NCBI GenBank assembly: GCA_964019425.1 | Contig: OZ025804.1 | Span: 372,001 to 436,000 of the forward strand | Length of the DNA stretch: 64,000 bases | Source: Flectonema sp. DT1601 | Lineage: Eukaryota > Euglenozoa > Diplonemea > Diplonemida > Diplonemidae | Direction: 5' to 3' | Part shown: positions 19,475 to 29,840 of the stretch, in pieces | How the letters are laid out: each line of letters starts with the position of its first letter | Numbering within the stretch: the stretch's first letter is position 1 | Translations under genes and position numbers: made by a program | The notes under the pieces: model-generated | The model's database searches: none | Told to the model about the DNA's origin: nothing | Seen by the model: the letters and a program-made list of their open reading frames with translations, nothing else

Positions 19475-19982
19475 AGCACTGGAGAATCACAGCAGGGAGA
19501 GGAATCCAGAAACGTCAATCAAAAAAAGGTTCACAAAAGAGAAGATTTCGGTAATAAGCTTTCCATCACTGTTTGCACCTGAGAAGGAAATATGATAAGA
19601 GAATAATGCATTAACTAAACAAGCTGAGATCAACACAAAGAAGTATCTACACTGTGGATGGGTGCAGATTGCTCCCACTCGAGCAGGGAATGTGTCAGGC
19701 CCGTTTCGATTCGATCGGACACTGGTGGGGGAAGGATGCGGGTGGGGAATACCAAATGGGGTTGGGAGTCTGATAGAATATGACCCAGTCAAGGAAATAA
19801 GAACACTGCAATGCAATCAAATATTCAATTCCAACTAACAAACACTTGTTAAGAGTGTGTGAGCGAACACACATCTTCTTTTCTGAACACACCAACAAAT
19901 AAAAGATAAATTAAATACTTTGAAATAAAACTAAGGGAACAACGCATGCACACTAAAAACAACACTTATGTGATTTATGTAA
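19475..19982. repeat. LRR 3' flank block, copy D
   Basis: Same block as the others, nearly identical to copy E at 22270, in line with the close relation of LRR copies 7 and 8. Confidence 0.8.
19695..19874 (-). CDS. Candidate small gene in LRR flank, copy 5 (59 aa)
   Basis: ATG at 19874, 59 codons, with CSYFLDW and QCPIESKRA as variant residues. Leader ends GTGTGTTCAG before AAAAGAAG and the ATG. Confidence 0.3.
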   Translation of the reverse strand: MCVRSHTLNKCLLVGIEYLIALQCSYFLDWVIFYQTPNPIWYSPPASFPHQCPIESKRA

Positions 19983-21305
19983 TTACAAATTCTTTATGCT
20001 CGTATGCAGTTCGTCTCTGTTAATGGATGAACAACCTTCTAGGAATTTACTTCCAACGGATTCCACATTCATGAGGGTTAAATCCAAGGAAGTAAGTGAT
20101 GAACAATTAAATAGAAAACAGTCTCCAACAACCGAAATATTGCTGAGACTTGATAAGTTAACAGATGTGAGGGATGAACAATTATTTAGAAAATAGTTTC
20201 CAACAGCTGAAACATTGCTGAGACTTGATAAGTTAACAGATGTGAGGGAGGAACAATTATCCAGAAAATAGTTTCCAACAGCTGAAATATTGCTGAGACT
20301 TGATAAGTTAACAGATGTGAGGGATGAACAATTACAAAGAAAAAAGTCTCCAACAACTGAAACATTGCTGAGACTAGATAAGTTAACAGATGTCAGGGAT
20401 GAACAATCACTTAAAAAAACGTTTCCGACAGCTGAAATATTGCTGAGACCTGATAAGTCAACAGATGTGAGGGATGAACAATTACGTAGAAAACAATCTC
20501 CAACAACTGAAACATTGCTGAGACCTGATAAGTCAACAGATGTCAGGGATGAACAATTATATAGAAAACCATCTCCAACAGCTGAAATATTGCTGAGACC
20601 TGATAAGTCAACAAATGTGAGGGATGAACAATAATATAGAAAATATTTTCCAACAGCTGAAACATTGCTGAGACTTGATAAGTCCAGAAATGTGAGGGAT
20701 GAACAATCACTTAGAAAATAGTCTCCAACAACTGAAACATTGCTGAGACTTGATAAGTCTACAGATGACAGTGAATAGCAATGTTGGAGGAAATTATTAC
20801 CAACAGATGTGACGTATTGAAGACCAGGAAGGCTGACCTTTATAACCTTACGAGATGAGGATAAGAATTCATCCGAAACGGTCGTGACTGAGGGTTCAGA
20901 GTTGCTGAATGAGATGTTCGTAACATCATCTGAGAACCACTCACTGTTACTAAACTGAAGACAGCCATCCACAGCGAATGTGGGAGTATCAAGGCAGAAA
21001 AACCCGTCCTGATCCCGTTCTCCTCGTAGGAATGCCTTCGCTCTCTTTGCATCATCTGTGAACCATTCCAATCCAAACAAGCGCACCACAGATGCATTCA
21101 ACAGCGAGCCGTCCTCCACTCCGTGCGACACCAGTCGACTACCTGCTCGAAGCAGCGATCCTGAGAATGAAAGCTCAAGAAAGTCAGCATCGGTACCCCA
21201 CTCATCAGCTGCAACCTGCAATGCATCCTTCACGAGCGACTCTCCAGAAGCTGTGAAAACAACGTCAGGAAATCCTGTGTCTGGGAACGTAACCGAGAGT
21301 TGCAT
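19983..21305 (-). CDS. Ubl-LRR protein, copy 7 (440 aa, 11 repeats)
   Basis: Family layout with 11 repeats. Its first three and last repeats match copy 8, while repeats 4 to 6 (DGFLYNC, DCFLRNC, NVFLSDC) match repeats 2 to 4 of copy 6. The gene is therefore a mosaic of its neighbours, which fits gene conversion or unequal exchange. Residues differ slightly in the ubiquitin-like part (DEWGTDADFLELSFSGSLL). Start at MQL, 21305. Confidence 0.85.
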   Translation of the reverse strand: MQLSVTFPDTGFPDVVFTASGESLVKDALQVAADEWGTDADFLELSFSGSLLRAGSRLVSHGVEDGSLLNASVVRLFGLEWFTDDAKRAKAFLRGERDQDGFFCLDTPTFAVDGCLQFSNSEWFSDDVTNISFSNSEPSVTTVSDEFLSSSRKVIKVSLPGLQYVTSVGNNFLQHCYSLSSVDLSSLSNVSVVGDYFLSDCSSLTFLDLSSLSNVSAVGKYFLYYCSSLTFVDLSGLSNISAVGDGFLYNCSSLTSVDLSGLSNVSVVGDCFLRNCSSLTSVDLSGLSNISAVGNVFLSDCSSLTSVNLSSLSNVSVVGDFFLCNCSSLTSVNLSSLSNISAVGNYFLDNCSSLTSVNLSSLSNVSAVGNYFLNNCSSLTSVNLSSLSNISVVGDCFLFNCSSLTSLDLTLMNVESVGSKFLEGCSSINRDELHTSIKNL

Positions 21306-21529
21306 TTTAACTCGCCCAAGTAACCTACGAAATGTGATGATGAATAGCTTGGAGTATGATGAGATTAAAGAACGTGCAAAACATATTTCTTCAAACAGAC
21401 TTCTTTTTTTCATGCTGCACAATTTAGTCCCAACCTATTGAGATTAAGTTAGGTTCTGATAATGTCATCTTCGCTGTTAAGTAAAAAGTGATAATTAAGT
21501 TTCGCTTTCAAAGAAGAATCAGTTAAAAC
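21306..21529. other. 5' flank of LRR copy 7
   Basis: Common LRR upstream flank ending in AAGAATCAGTTAAAACAATT at the DOMON fragment. No gene. Confidence 0.55.
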
Positions 21530-21974
21530 AATTGTCGGGTTAAAACGAATCGGTGAGTGAAATTTACGCAAGAACAACCATACGGTCTCTTACAGTTTAG
21601 TCGCGGGTTTGGGGGGGGTGTACGAGTCATCCTTTAAAGAAAAATACATCAAAGAAAGAATATGCACACAGCTGCTGTCAGTAGATGCAGTACCGCAAAC
21701 AGCACTAGAAACTCCCAACATTGCGGCCAGTGCAGTAAGTCTGAGTAACTTCATGATTAGCAGGTGGCAATAAACTGTGAAAAAAAATATTTTAATAATC
21801 CGAGTGACTACAAACTGATAGTTCCTTAGAATTACGACAACAGGAATGTTTCATCTAAATTATTTATTGTTTCCGTTTTAAGAATCGAAACATAAAATCA
21901 AACGATCCGTCGTATGAACATCCTAAATGAAGGGAAGTGGAAATAGACCTACACCCTTAGAGTATATATCCTTT
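21530..21974 (-). pseudogene. DOMON-gene 5' fragment 4
   Basis: Signal-peptide codons start at an ATG at 21754 and leave the family sequence after about 28 codons, as in fragment 3. The upstream region follows to 21974. Confidence 0.75.
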
Positions 21975-22130
21975 GGACAACGTCAGGAAACCCTGTGTCT
22001 GGGAACGTAACCAAGAGTTGCATTTTAACTCGCCTGAGTAACCTACGAAATGTGATGATGAATGGCTTGGAGTATGATGAGATTAAAGAACGTGCAAAAA
22101 CATATTTCTTCAAACAGACTTCTTTCTTAT
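21964..22130 (-). pseudogene. LRR 5' fragment fused to DOMON upstream region, copy 3
   Basis: Same junction as at 6250 and 13127. The LRR start is an ATG at 22023 with 16 family codons. It differs from the other two by one base in the flank near 22130. Confidence 0.7.
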
Positions 22131-22269
22131 GATAACACGATTTAGTCTCAACCTATTGAAGTTGGGGGTTCTGATAATGTCATCTTCGCTGTTAAGTAAA
22201 AAGTGATAATTAAGTTTCGCTTTCAAAGAAGAAACAGACAAATCAACACTACGGGGAAGCTAAAGTCAT

Positions 22270-22779
22270 ACGGCACTGGAGAATCACAGCAGGGAGAGGA
22301 ACCCAGAAACGTCAATCAAAAAAAGGTTCACAAAAGAGAAGATTTCGGTAATAAGCTTTCCATCACTGTTTGCACCTGAGAAGGAAATATGATAAGAGAA
22401 TAAGGCATTAACTAAACAAGCTAAGATCAACACAAAGAAGTATCTACACTGTGGATGGGTGCAGATTGCTCCCACTCGAGCAGGGAATGTGTCAGGCCCG
22501 TTTCGATTCGATCGGACACTGGTGGGGGAAGGATGCGGGTGGGGAATACCAAATGGGGTTGGGAGTCTGATAGAATATGACCCAGTCAAGGAAATAAGAA
22601 CACTGCAATGCAATCAAATATTCAATTCCAACTAACAAACACTTGTTAAGAGTGTGTGAGCGAACACACATCTTCTTTTCTGAACACACCAACAAATAAA
22701 AGATAAATTAAATACTTTGAAATAAAACTAAGGGAACAACGCATGCACACTAAAAACAACACTTATGTGATTTATGTAA
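22270..22779. repeat. LRR 3' flank block, copy E
   Basis: Fifth copy of the block, preceded at 22243 by the end of the 13480-type repeat. Confidence 0.8.
22492..22671 (-). CDS. Candidate small gene in LRR flank, copy 6 (59 aa)
   Basis: ATG at 22671, 59 codons; the same protein as copy 5, with the same leader. Confidence 0.3.
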   Translation of the reverse strand: MCVRSHTLNKCLLVGIEYLIALQCSYFLDWVIFYQTPNPIWYSPPASFPHQCPIESKRA

Positions 22780-23952
22780 TTACAAATTCTTTATGCTCGT
22801 ATGCAGTTCGTCTCTGTTAATGGATGAACAACCTTCTAGGAATTTACTTCCAACGGATTCCACATTCATGAGGGTTAAATCCAAGGAAGTAAGTGATGAA
22901 CAATTAAATAGAAAACAGTCTCCAACAACCGAAATATTGCTGAGACTTGATAAGTTAACAGATGTGAGGGATGAACAATTATTTAGAAAATAGTTTCCAA
23001 CAGCTGAAACATTGCTGAGACTTGATAAGTTAACAGATGTGAGGGAGGAACAACTATCCAGAAAATAGTTTCCAACAGCTGAAATATTGCTGAGACTTGA
23101 TAAGTTAACAGATGTGAGGGATGAACAATTACAAAGAAACTCGCTTCCAACAGCTGAAACATTGCTGAGACTTGATAAGTTAACAGATGTGAGGGATGCA
23201 CAATTAAATAGAAAACCATCTCCAACAGCTGAAATATTGCTGAGACCTGATAAGTCAACAAATGTGAGGGATGAACAATAATATAGAAAATATTTTCCAA
23301 CAGCTGAAACATTGCTGAGACTTGATAAGTCCAGAAATGTGAGGGATGAACAATTACTTAGAAAATAGTCTCCAACAACTGAAACATTGCTGAGACTTGA
23401 TAAGTCTACAGATGACAGTGAATAGCAATGTTGGAGGAAATTATTACCAACAGATGTGACGTATTGAAGACCAGGAAGGCTGACCTTTATAACCTTACAA
23501 GATGAGGATAAGAATTCATCCGAAACGGTCGTGACTGAGGGTTCAGAGTTGCTGAATGAGATGTTCGTAACATCATCTGAGAACCACTCACTGTTATTAA
23601 ACTGAAGACAGCCATCCACAGCGAATGTGGGAGTATCAAGGCAGAAAAACCCGTCCTGATCCCGTTCTCCTCGTAGGAATGCCTTCGCTCTCTTTGCATC
23701 ATCTGTAAACCATTCCAATCCAAACAAGCGCACCACAGATGCAACCAACAGCGAGCCGTCCTCCACTCCGTACGACACCAGTCGACTACCTGCTCGAAGC
23801 AGCGATCCTGCGAATGAAAGCTCAAGAAAGTCAGCATCGGTATCCCACTCATCAGCTGCAACCTGCAATGCATCCTTCACGAGCGACTCTCCAGAAGCTG
23901 TGAAAACAACGTCAGGAAATCCTGTGTCTGGGAACGTAACCGAGAGTTGCAT
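22780..23952 (-). CDS. Ubl-LRR protein, copy 8 (390 aa, 9 repeats)
   Basis: Closest to copy 7 in repeats, cap (LEGCSSINRDEL) and 3' flank. It has VASVVRLFG at the end of the ubiquitin-like domain where others have DASVVRLFG or NASVVRLFG. Nine repeats. It is the last member of the array; homology to the LRR flank ends at about 24157. Confidence 0.85.
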   Translation of the reverse strand: MQLSVTFPDTGFPDVVFTASGESLVKDALQVAADEWDTDADFLELSFAGSLLRAGSRLVSYGVEDGSLLVASVVRLFGLEWFTDDAKRAKAFLRGERDQDGFFCLDTPTFAVDGCLQFNNSEWFSDDVTNISFSNSEPSVTTVSDEFLSSSCKVIKVSLPGLQYVTSVGNNFLQHCYSLSSVDLSSLSNVSVVGDYFLSNCSSLTFLDLSSLSNVSAVGKYFLYYCSSLTFVDLSGLSNISAVGDGFLFNCASLTSVNLSSLSNVSAVGSEFLCNCSSLTSVNLSSLSNISAVGNYFLDSCSSLTSVNLSSLSNVSAVGNYFLNNCSSLTSVNLSSLSNISVVGDCFLFNCSSLTSLDLTLMNVESVGSKFLEGCSSINRDELHTSIKNL

Positions 23953-24973
23953 TTTAACTCGCCTGAGTAACCTACGAAATGTGATGATGAATGGCTTGGA
24001 GTATGATGAGATTAAAGAACGTGCAAAACATATTTCTTCAAACAGACTTCTTTTTTTTTTGTTGCACAATATGGTCCCAACCTATTGAGATTAATGACAC
24101 TGGGGGTTCTGATAATGTCATCTTCGCTGTTAAGTAAAAAGTGATAATTAAGTTTCATAAGAAAGGTCACATTTTGGCGTACGCGGCTACAATATTTCCA
24201 AACTTACATCTCATCAAACAATTAATGTTCTAATTGCTTTCATTTTCCCACCCTCGCTGGTTTTTTTTGGGTGACAATTCTTTTAAATTTTTAAATTAAA
24301 AAAAACCAAAATCACACAAAAAAAAAAATAAAGGAAGACCAAGTGTAAGTTTTGGGTACTACATTCCATTCGAGATTCAAGATTTAGCCTCTCATGATAT
24401 AGAACGACCCAAAGCCCTAGAGAACCCGGGGGCGTGTATTTCAGAGCCAGCTGTAAAGCCCTCAGCGTACCCGCCTGATTGTGATTGCGTTAATTTACAG
24501 AATAAAAGAAAAAAACGCAGTGGAAAAGCCAGACATACGGAGATACCAGCCATTTGTTAACCCTTCGGTACCTGACATACCCATAACGGGATATGTACTA
24601 CGTGATGTCTTCGTGGTCTTTGGTAGGGATACTGGTGCCGATGCAGGATTCTGTCCAAATGCATGAGTCATTCGTGACCGCCTGATGGGTTCAGTACATA
24701 ATTTTGTGTAAGGCTGATTGAACGTAATAGCTAATTTAAAAACTCTTAATGTATGTTAATAATCTCAAATCGATGAAAAGAATAAAAAGGTTCAACAATT
24801 ACATATTTGTTGTTTATTTGTGTCGATTATTTTTTTTTTTTCTTTTTTTTTCCAGCTTGTAGAATAACATTTGCCTTAAATGTCCTAAAGTCCTCCTTTG
24901 ACCCGTAGAATGTGTTTTTTAATACAAAAACGCACTACTTCTGTAGAAGATTGATATAAAGGTTATCAAAGAG
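23953..24973. other. End of LRR array and unassigned region
   Basis: Bases to about 24157 are LRR flank. From 24330 to about 24550 a plus-strand frame without an ATG reads like coding sequence (FGYYIPFEIQDLASHDIERP and on), and a second plus-strand frame continues from 24481 (GTG) to 24666. They are antisense to all other genes and fit no family I know; perhaps a decayed gene or element. The rest is AT-rich. Confidence 0.35.
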
Positions 24974-25468
24974 TTACTTATTGTTGAAATTATACTCCTG
25001 AGTGATACCCACTGGTCTCCCGATTTCAGACTTCACACGAGGTGGCCACTCTCCTGAAGGACGCTTATCATCGAAGTCAGCCCATTGTTTTGTGATCATC
25101 GGGTCAACAGGGCCATATACTGCATCAAGATAGACCAGTTTTAATTTTGACAATAGAATTATCACTACTGCTACCATAACAGGAAATCGAAGGCAGTCAA
25201 ATAATAGCTTGTACCCTCCCCTGTATTGGTATTTATATGATGTTAATGGTTGCTCAGTTCGAAGTCTAGGTGGCTGCCACTCATCCGCAGCGGAAAGCTC
25301 AACCTGTGGCGGTAGATCTGGCAACTGTCCTCTCCCAGCTTTTTTCAGTATCGGGTTTATTTTTGGAGGATTCTTTTTTCCTTGATCTTCATATGTATTT
25401 ACTGCTTTATCAACATCACTTGCTCTAGTGATACACCACCTTCGAATTCCCTTTATACGCCGCAACAT
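24974..25468 (-). CDS. Hypothetical one-TM protein, possibly mitochondrial (164 aa)
   Basis: The first 15 residues (MLRRIKGIRRWCITR) are basic and lack acids, as in mitochondrial targeting peptides. A proline-rich middle follows, then one hydrophobic segment at about residues 95-113 (FPVMVAVVIILL) and a polar tail of about 50 residues. That layout is common among small respiratory-complex subunits, but I cannot name a family. The leader CCCCTACTCCAG lies 20 to 30 bases before the ATG. Standard start at 25468. Confidence 0.6.
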   Translation of the reverse strand: MLRRIKGIRRWCITRASDVDKAVNTYEDQGKKNPPKINPILKKAGRGQLPDLPPQVELSAADEWQPPRLRTEQPLTSYKYQYRGGYKLLFDCLRFPVMVAVVIILLSKLKLVYLDAVYGPVDPMITKQWADFDDKRPSGEWPPRVKSEIGRPVGITQEYNFNNK

Positions 25469-26949
25469 TTTCTGTGTCTGATAGCCTGGAGTAGGGGTCA
25501 GCTAACGTTTACTTTTGTCATCACCACGTTGTTAATAAAATAATAATAAATAATAAAGTAGCAGGAAAAAAAAACTGTTTTGCTCGTACACATCCCGCAT
25601 CACAATCCTCCTGCAGAGCGAGAGAATTAATTTTTTCACGTTACATAAGAGACTCGCAGTGGTTACAACACGGAGTAGGTTAATGGGCTCTTCCGTATGC
25701 GTTGCAACAATGGCCCAACAATTGACAAAGAGTTCGTATAACAAACAGCTGGTAGCCACCCACAGAGATAGAATTTGTTGTTTTGAAATTAATATTTTCT
25801 TTTTCCAATTTAGTTAATTTTTTTTTTTTTTTTTTTTGTTCACATCCTTTAGCATTAAAAACAACAAAGAGAAATACCATAATCACATAAGCGGGAAATT
25901 TCTGGGATACAGTGACTTAATGTTTTTCAACGTAACCATTCAATGAGAAGGAAACAGATATCCTCTCATCAAGCCACCAAGACATACACTCGCATCATGC
26001 TCCAGGAATGAAGCGAAGAAGCGGTACATCACTACCCATGTGGAAAAAAAAAAAGGTCGATGAGGGATTATTTTGATCTACGACTTCGCTCAGTCGGGGA
26101 ATCCTCAGGTAAAACAAAACACCAACGAGGATTAGTGTTCTTTTTTTTTTTTTTTTTAAAAAGAAAAAATTTAAAAAAAAAAAAAAAATTAAAAAACAGA
26201 GCGCGGTTATAGTGCTGTGAAGAGGGGGGGGAAAGCATAACAACAATTGAACGAATGTAGTTAGTATTAATAATTATCAGTCAATCAAACTTAGTTAGTG
26301 GGTTGAGTACCGGTTAGATAGACACAACAGGGTGGAACGGTTAACCACCTGTATGTCCCCAATACTACAACATTATGTAAAACCTTATCCCTGAATGTAG
26401 AATGTAATTGAGGCCGCGGAGCAACAGATAACCTCACATCATCGGCTTGTTATTTTTAATCTCGATAGACAGCATAATGTGAATACCCTTTACTTTATGG
26501 ACGGACTCGTGTCGTAATTATTATCTTTTGCGGATTCGGCAGATCAAGGTGAAAATACTAAAACATAATAATAAATTGATTCCACGTATTTTTGTAGGCA
26601 AAAAAAAAAAAAAAAAAAAAATTGCGATTAAAATTGCAGCCATTGCCAGAGAACAATAACTCGCCGCCTTCACACTATTTTTATGTTTTTTTCACCTTTT
26701 TTTTAGTTTTTTTTTTTTTTTTTTTTTTCAAAAAAAAAAAAGAAAAAAGAAAAAGGAAAGGTCATAATCAATTTCTAACAAACTTGGACATCGTGAACTA
26801 CAAACAGGTACGCTTAACTTGGCCCCTTGCAGTTCAAACACAACATCGTTAGATATACAAAAATACGTCCTTCCAGTTGAGTGCTCGTAGTACGCCAACA
26901 AGACTGTAAAATACTTGATTTCTAAAGAAAGGAAATAAGAAAAACTGGG

Positions 26950-26980
<31 letters not shown>

Positions 26981-27242
26981 AAAATGAAAATGAAAGAAAC
27001 ATAACAAATGAATAACAGGAGCTGATTGCGATTTTGATAACATCACATTAAGTGTTTGTTATCAGGATAGAGACGATGGATCGAATGACCAACTACGTGA
27101 TGTTATTAATAATAAAAAGTGCGAGCTCTACATGCAGTTAGTTTAGATTTCATGAAAAAGCTACAGCATTATAACAACACTCCGATAGCGAGATCCGCTT
27201 CATACAAAATACAATAACAGTTAAATACCCGAAACCTTCAAA
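25469..27242. other. Intergenic, A/T homopolymers
   Basis: Long T or A runs at about 25817, 26139-26160, 26599-26620, 26700-26730 and 26950-26980. Reading frames here are low-complexity Phe or Lys runs. No gene or RNA recognised. Confidence 0.5.
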
Positions 27243-28085
27243 TTATTTCCTCTGCAGAGATGGAGGAACCCACGACGATTCCAACGACCAGTCACTTTCC
27301 TGAGGATGAAGCTCGTAGACTTCCGTATAGCGTACTTTCGGAACATCAGATCCGGTTAATGACTTAATAACTGCCTTTGTAACGCCGTCATGAGCAAAAA
27401 TAACAACATCTTTATTAGCGTTACGAGGCTGAGATAAGACTTTTGATATACAACTGTGGACTCTTGACTTCATGGTTTGGGGTTCGGAAGAGTTGGGATC
27501 GATTTCCCATCCTTCATCATCATAATTAATGTTCGCTACGTCACTGTAGTCGAGGTTTATATTACTAAATACAGACATTAAGTCTGCCGGACTCAGTAAA
27601 ACTGGTTTACAGAGACCCTGATGGATGTCAGGCTTCTTTTCAGCCAACATCATCTTTTTATGAACGCTTGTCTCAGTCTCCGCAAAGCAACTCTCAATAG
27701 AAAGTACCGGATCTTGAGTAAGTTGCATTCCTCTAATTGCATGTCTAGCTGTTTGAACTGCTCTTACTAACGGAGAAGAATAAACGACCATGTCGTTTGA
27801 TTGTAATCTTGCTTTCAAATAATCACCAAGTTCCTTGGCTTGAGTCTTTCCTGTCGGTGATAGAGGGCTGTCATGGCCTCTGGCAGCATTCAATGACCAT
27901 GCTGGATTAATATGATCCATTCTCTCACCATGTCTGGCGATAAATATCCTATTCGGTGGATTTTCTGGTGGTGCTTGCCCTGCCTCTCTCACTGTAGCAT
28001 TCGTCTGCTCCGCACACGTCGAGTCTATACACCCATCAGAGGTTACTGCAATTATTAGAAAAACGAAACATGTCAGGAATTGCAT
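27243..28085 (-). CDS. Secreted histidine phosphatase family protein (280 aa)
   Basis: A signal peptide (MQFLTCFVFLIIAV) is followed by the histidine-phosphatase hallmark ARHGER at residues 50-55 with phospho-acceptor His52. VVYSSPLVRAVQTA carries the second conserved arginine, and FAHDG supplies the second catalytic His at about 232. This places it in branch 1 of the superfamily (phosphoglycerate mutase-like, closer to UBASH3-type phosphatases than to metabolic mutases). The substrate cannot be told. The frame is open 37 codons upstream, but that part is a Lys run from an A tract, so the ATG at 28085 is preferred; TGTTATTTTAG lies some 50 bases before it. Confidence 0.8.
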   Translation of the reverse strand: MQFLTCFVFLIIAVTSDGCIDSTCAEQTNATVREAGQAPPENPPNRIFIARHGERMDHINPAWSLNAARGHDSPLSPTGKTQAKELGDYLKARLQSNDMVVYSSPLVRAVQTARHAIRGMQLTQDPVLSIESCFAETETSVHKKMMLAEKKPDIHQGLCKPVLLSPADLMSVFSNINLDYSDVANINYDDEGWEIDPNSSEPQTMKSRVHSCISKVLSQPRNANKDVVIFAHDGVTKAVIKSLTGSDVPKVRYTEVYELHPQESDWSLESSWVPPSLQRK

Positions 28086-28589
28086 TGTTTTTTGTTGTTT
28101 TTTTTTTTTTTTTTTTTTTGTTATTGATAAATCCCTTCTAAAATAACATTTTTTACACAAAGAGATGAGATTTTTTTTTTTTTTTTGACTACACAAATCA
28201 CTACCGAAGATTGGCAGGAATCATAAAAATGGAGGGAAAGAAAAAAAAAAAAAAAAAAAAAAACAGTTTTAATAATATCACAACAGAAGACGAATATATA
28301 TCTGTGTGGTGTAAAAAGAGAGGAGAAAGCATGCAGTCAATACCACAAAACGGATAAAGCGATCAACGAAATTGCGATACAGAGCTCGATGAGACAAATC
28401 ACATCAGAAAATAGTTAGTAGGGGGGGAAGTTGTCACAGATGAAATAAATAATCAAAATCAAAAAAAAAAAATCAGTTATTAGAAAAGGGTTTTAAAAAA
28501 AAAAAAAAGATATAATATCACACGTAAACAGTGTGTGTAAGCAACTCTCACACACACATACACAAAATTATTAACAGACGTTTGTATTT
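28086..28589. other. Intergenic, homopolymers
   Basis: A/T runs at 28095-28118, 28170-28185 and 28240-28262 and a short ACAC run near 28550. No gene seen. Confidence 0.5.
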
Positions 28590-29840
28590 TCACAAAGAAT
28601 CAGCCCACTTACGACAAGCCTTGACGTAGTGTCTTCCAACAGCGTTTAGAGTTCCATTTGTGAACAATTCGAGATTATAAGTTCCTCCAGACATGTTTTC
28701 ATTGAACCAAGACAATCCTGCGACTACACGTCGACCATCATTTGTCCTCACGGGTATAATCATATCAATTAAAGTGTCGATAAATGATCCCAACCCTTCT
28801 GGCAGTTCCTTTGTCTTAGGACACTGATGATTAGTTTGATTGATAGCTGGATATTTCTGATTCGGAGAATTCGGAATGCAAGACGAACGCGAAGTAGAAA
28901 TAACACAATTCAGCATACCAACTTCATTAATAACTGCCCCCTGAAGATGTGGATACCTCTCCATCAATTGTCTTGTTATGTTTAGCTTTGACTGGAAATC
29001 ATTATATCCACCTAGCTCTATTGGCCTGCAATCGGATGAATAAAAATGCCATGAAACATGACTTGGACATCCACAACTAACACTACTGCAGTTAGAACAA
29101 GCAGCATCCATAAAGTTTATTAACCAAGTCATACTATTAGCGATGAGAGGAGTTGATAAATATTTGTATCCTTTCTTTACGATTATAGCAGCCTGTTTCC
29201 TCCAACTTCTCATAACAATATCAACACACGATGGGTCTTCGAATAACTTTGGTAGCGGTTGAGGATTCTTACAGCCATTTATTCCCCAAAACCCACTTCC
29301 AGAGGCCTCACTTTGGGATTGACAATCACAATGCCCGTTCGGCAATGCATCTGCAGGAGGTCCGTTAAGAAGAGCAACCGGACACATGTGATTGTCTACT
29401 TCGCTGGTAAGGCAACTTGAGTTACATTTTCCCATAAGGTTTCCCAGACAACTTCCGATAATATCGGGTTCATTTGCCCCGAGGAATAACGTAGACATTG
29501 TCGCCGGTGATGTTTTGTTATTCGAAATCCGAAAGTTGGATTTCCCAGCCGGGATAACCTCCGAGGAATTGACAGTTTCCATCCACCACTGTTCTGGAAT
29601 AAATTCAAAATCCTTCGACAAATACTGTCCTGCTGTTGGGAGTAATCCCCAATTCCAATACGTAAGCTTCCCAGTTGTACTCGATTGTTTCAAACTATTT
29701 ATCAACACTGTCATATCACCAGTTGTTGTACCATTAGGACTAATACCAGGTAACGATCCCAGAAGTCCACATCCCCATATTGTTTGTTTCGGGATTGATA
29801 ACCCAACAATACTCATCAGTGCTGACAACTGAAGTGTCAT
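28590..29840 (-). CDS. Glycoside hydrolase, GH128/Asl1-like (416 aa)
   Basis: YWNWGLLP (residues 61-68), EFIPEQWW (79-86), LGANEPD (120-126) and GAVINEVG (301-308) follow the order of Asl1-like GH128 enzymes, which cut beta-1,3-glucan. Glu124 would be the acid/base and Glu306 the nucleophile. A hydrophobic N-terminus, many cysteines and several Asn-X-Ser/Thr sites suggest a secreted glycoprotein. A cysteine-rich insert at about 139-205 is longer than in fungal members. Possible roles are cell-wall remodelling or digestion of glucan in food. The leader CTCATAAACAG lies 13 bases before the ATG. Confidence 0.8.
   Translation of the reverse strand: MTLQLSALMSIVGLSIPKQTIWGCGLLGSLPGISPNGTTTGDMTVLINSLKQSSTTGKLTYWNWGLLPTAGQYLSKDFEFIPEQWWMETVNSSEVIPAGKSNFRISNNKTSPATMSTLFLGANEPDIIGSCLGNLMGKCNSSCLTSEVDNHMCPVALLNGPPADALPNGHCDCQSQSEASGSGFWGINGCKNPQPLPKLFEDPSCVDIVMRSWRKQAAIIVKKGYKYLSTPLIANSMTWLINFMDAACSNCSSVSCGCPSHVSWHFYSSDCRPIELGGYNDFQSKLNITRQLMERYPHLQGAVINEVGMLNCVISTSRSSCIPNSPNQKYPAINQTNHQCPKTKELPEGLGSFIDTLIDMIIPVRTNDGRRVVAGLSWFNENMSGGTYNLELFTNGTLNAVGRHYVKACRKWADSL

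Noticed and set aside
25680-27046. Lys- or Phe-rich frames in the spacer
   Set aside because: They come from A and T homopolymers.
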